This document shows, in pieces, positions 63,359 through 64,000 of a DNA stretch of 64,000 bases. The position numbers were made by a program, and so were the translations under genes. Positions within the stretch are counted from its first letter, which is position 1, and each line of letters starts with the position of its first letter. Origin of the DNA: Rhizobacter sp. Root1238. Lineage in GTDB: Bacteria; Pseudomonadota; Gammaproteobacteria; Burkholderiales; Burkholderiaceae_C. Where the stretch lies: contig NZ_LMDM01000034.1 of the NCBI RefSeq assembly GCF_001425825.1, positions 21,294-85,293 on the forward strand, written 5' to 3'. The notes beneath the pieces are model-generated. The model searched no databases and had not been told where the DNA came from. It saw only the letters and a list, made by a program, of their open reading frames with translations.

Positions 63359-64000
63359 TCAGGCGGGGACCAGCGGCGTGCTGGCGGAATGGGGCATGCG
63401 CGGGGCAAGGCTCAGGTTGCGCTCGACGCTGCGCAGGTGGGCCTGCATCAGCCGCACCGCGGCGCGCGGGTCGCGCCGCTCCAGTGCGTCGACGATGGCC
63501 ACGTGCTCCTCGAAAGAATGCTCGGCCGAATGCGCCGACTGGTACATCAGCGAGATCAGCGACGAGCGCGACACCAGGTCGGCCAGCATCTCTGCCAGCA
63601 CCTCGTTGCCGAGCATGCGCGCGAGCACGACGTGGAAATCGGCCAGCAGCCGCGTGCGGCCGGTGACGTCGGTGCGCTGCACCGCCGCCTGCTCGGCGGC
63701 CAGGTGGGCGCGCAGCTCGGCGATCTGCGCGGCGTCGAGTTCGCCGGCGGCGCGGCGCACCATCGCCGCCTCGACCAGGTGGCGCACCTCGAACACCTGT
63801 CGCGCTTCTTCGACGCTGGGCTCGGCCACGCGTGCGCCGCGCGCCGGCTCCAGCGTCACCAACTTGTCTCGGCTCAACTGGTTCAGCGCCTGGCGCACCA
63901 GCGTGCGCGAGACCTTGAAGATGTCGGCGATCTTCTGCTCGGCCAGCTTGGTGCCGGGCATCAGGCGGCGCTCGACGATGGCGGTGGTGATGGCGTCGGC
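63359..64000 (-). CDS. GntR/FCD regulator of the allantoin operon, 5' end missing (right edge)
   Basis: The frame is open to the right edge, with 213 codons present; the first residues of the winged helix are outside. Visible are ADAITTAIVERRLMPGTKLAEQKIADIFKVSRTLVRQALNQLSRDKLVTLEPARGARVAEP (recognition helix) and an FCD domain with FHVVLARMLGN and EEHVAIVDALERRDPRAAVRLMQAHL. It is similar in layout to the GntR at 49247. It precedes puuE on the same strand, so it probably controls ureide breakdown. The true start cannot be given. Confidence 0.9.
   Translation of the reverse strand, partial: ADAITTAIVERRLMPGTKLAEQKIADIFKVSRTLVRQALNQLSRDKLVTLEPARGARVAEPSVEEARQVFEVRHLVEAAMVRRAAGELDAAQIAELRAHLAAEQAAVQRTDVTGRTRLLADFHVVLARMLGNEVLAEMLADLVSRSSLISLMYQSAHSAEHSFEEHVAIVDALERRDPRAAVRLMQAHLRSVERNLSLAPRMPHSASTPLVPA

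Overview
The window is a 64 kb GC-rich chromosomal segment, with G or C at most third codon positions. It looks like a betaproteobacterium of the order Burkholderiales, probably from the Leptothrix/Rubrivivax/Methylibium/Piscinibacter side. That placement is inferred from gene content: Bug-type tripartite tricarboxylate receptors, PEP-CTERM exoproteins, a LiuR-controlled leucine pathway, an AtuA-like locus and a UraD-AllC fusion. I saw no rRNA, tRNA, CRISPR array or complete insertion sequence, and no gene-free stretch longer than about 300 bases.

Layout. (1) 1-1056: the 5' end of an exported RHS/YD-repeat protein that runs off the left edge. (2) 1310-8414: a malonate-use locus. A sigma-54 activator faces a GntR repressor, malonyl-CoA decarboxylase, a Bug receptor, an enoyl-CoA hydratase-like gene and malonyl-CoA synthetase. 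(3) 8610-12354: a surface/accessory block. It holds a monohaem cytochrome with a GlyGly-CTERM-like tail; a three-gene overlapping operon made of a secreted orphan RHS tip, a Sel1-like protein and a small CWC-type cysteine-rich protein; and two tandem PEP-CTERM genes. (4) 12494-17217: an MFS transporter, thiol/DsbA-fold genes, a YbaK-type deacylase and HMG-CoA lyase. (5) 17858-24942: the 3-methylcrotonyl-CoA carboxylase operon of leucine degradation, divergent from an AraC regulator. (6) 26108-32172: an exported hydrolase, a second Bug receptor, a split AtuA-type locus and its LysR regulator. (7) 32185-34683: small genes of less GC-rich composition, including a DUF1016/YhcG homologue that has lost its nuclease core. 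(8) 34688-43664: acyl-CoA dehydrogenase, SDR, DUF72, thiolase, bioF, bioD, bioA and aceK, all on the minus strand and tightly coupled. (9) 43678-49250: carbonic anhydrase, an S51 peptidase, an orphan amino-acid-type receptor, isovaleryl-CoA dehydrogenase with its MerR regulator LiuR, and an MBL hydrolase. (10) 49247-64000: ureide/purine-type nitrogen scavenging. It has a PotFGHI-like ABC operon with its own GntR gene, a hydantoin/allantoin racemase-like gene, a nitrate/taurine-type ABC system, an M20 amidohydrolase, a UraD-AllC fusion, PuuE allantoinase and a second GntR regulator cut by the right edge.

How it works together. The minus-strand genes between 14 and 48 kb cover isovaleryl-CoA to acetyl-CoA: LiuA (dehydrogenase), LiuBD (carboxylase), LiuC (hydratase), LiuE (lyase) and a thiolase. 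BioF, BioD and BioA in the same stretch help make the biotin that LiuD carries. The right-hand 15 kb would import a ureide and strip its nitrogen. The mat locus turns malonate into acetyl-CoA.

The least explained items are the secreted RHS-tip operon at 9589-11014, the nuclease-less DUF1016 gene at 33823-34683, and three clusters of REP-like inverted repeats. One of those clusters lies exactly between the binding-protein and permease genes of an ABC operon.
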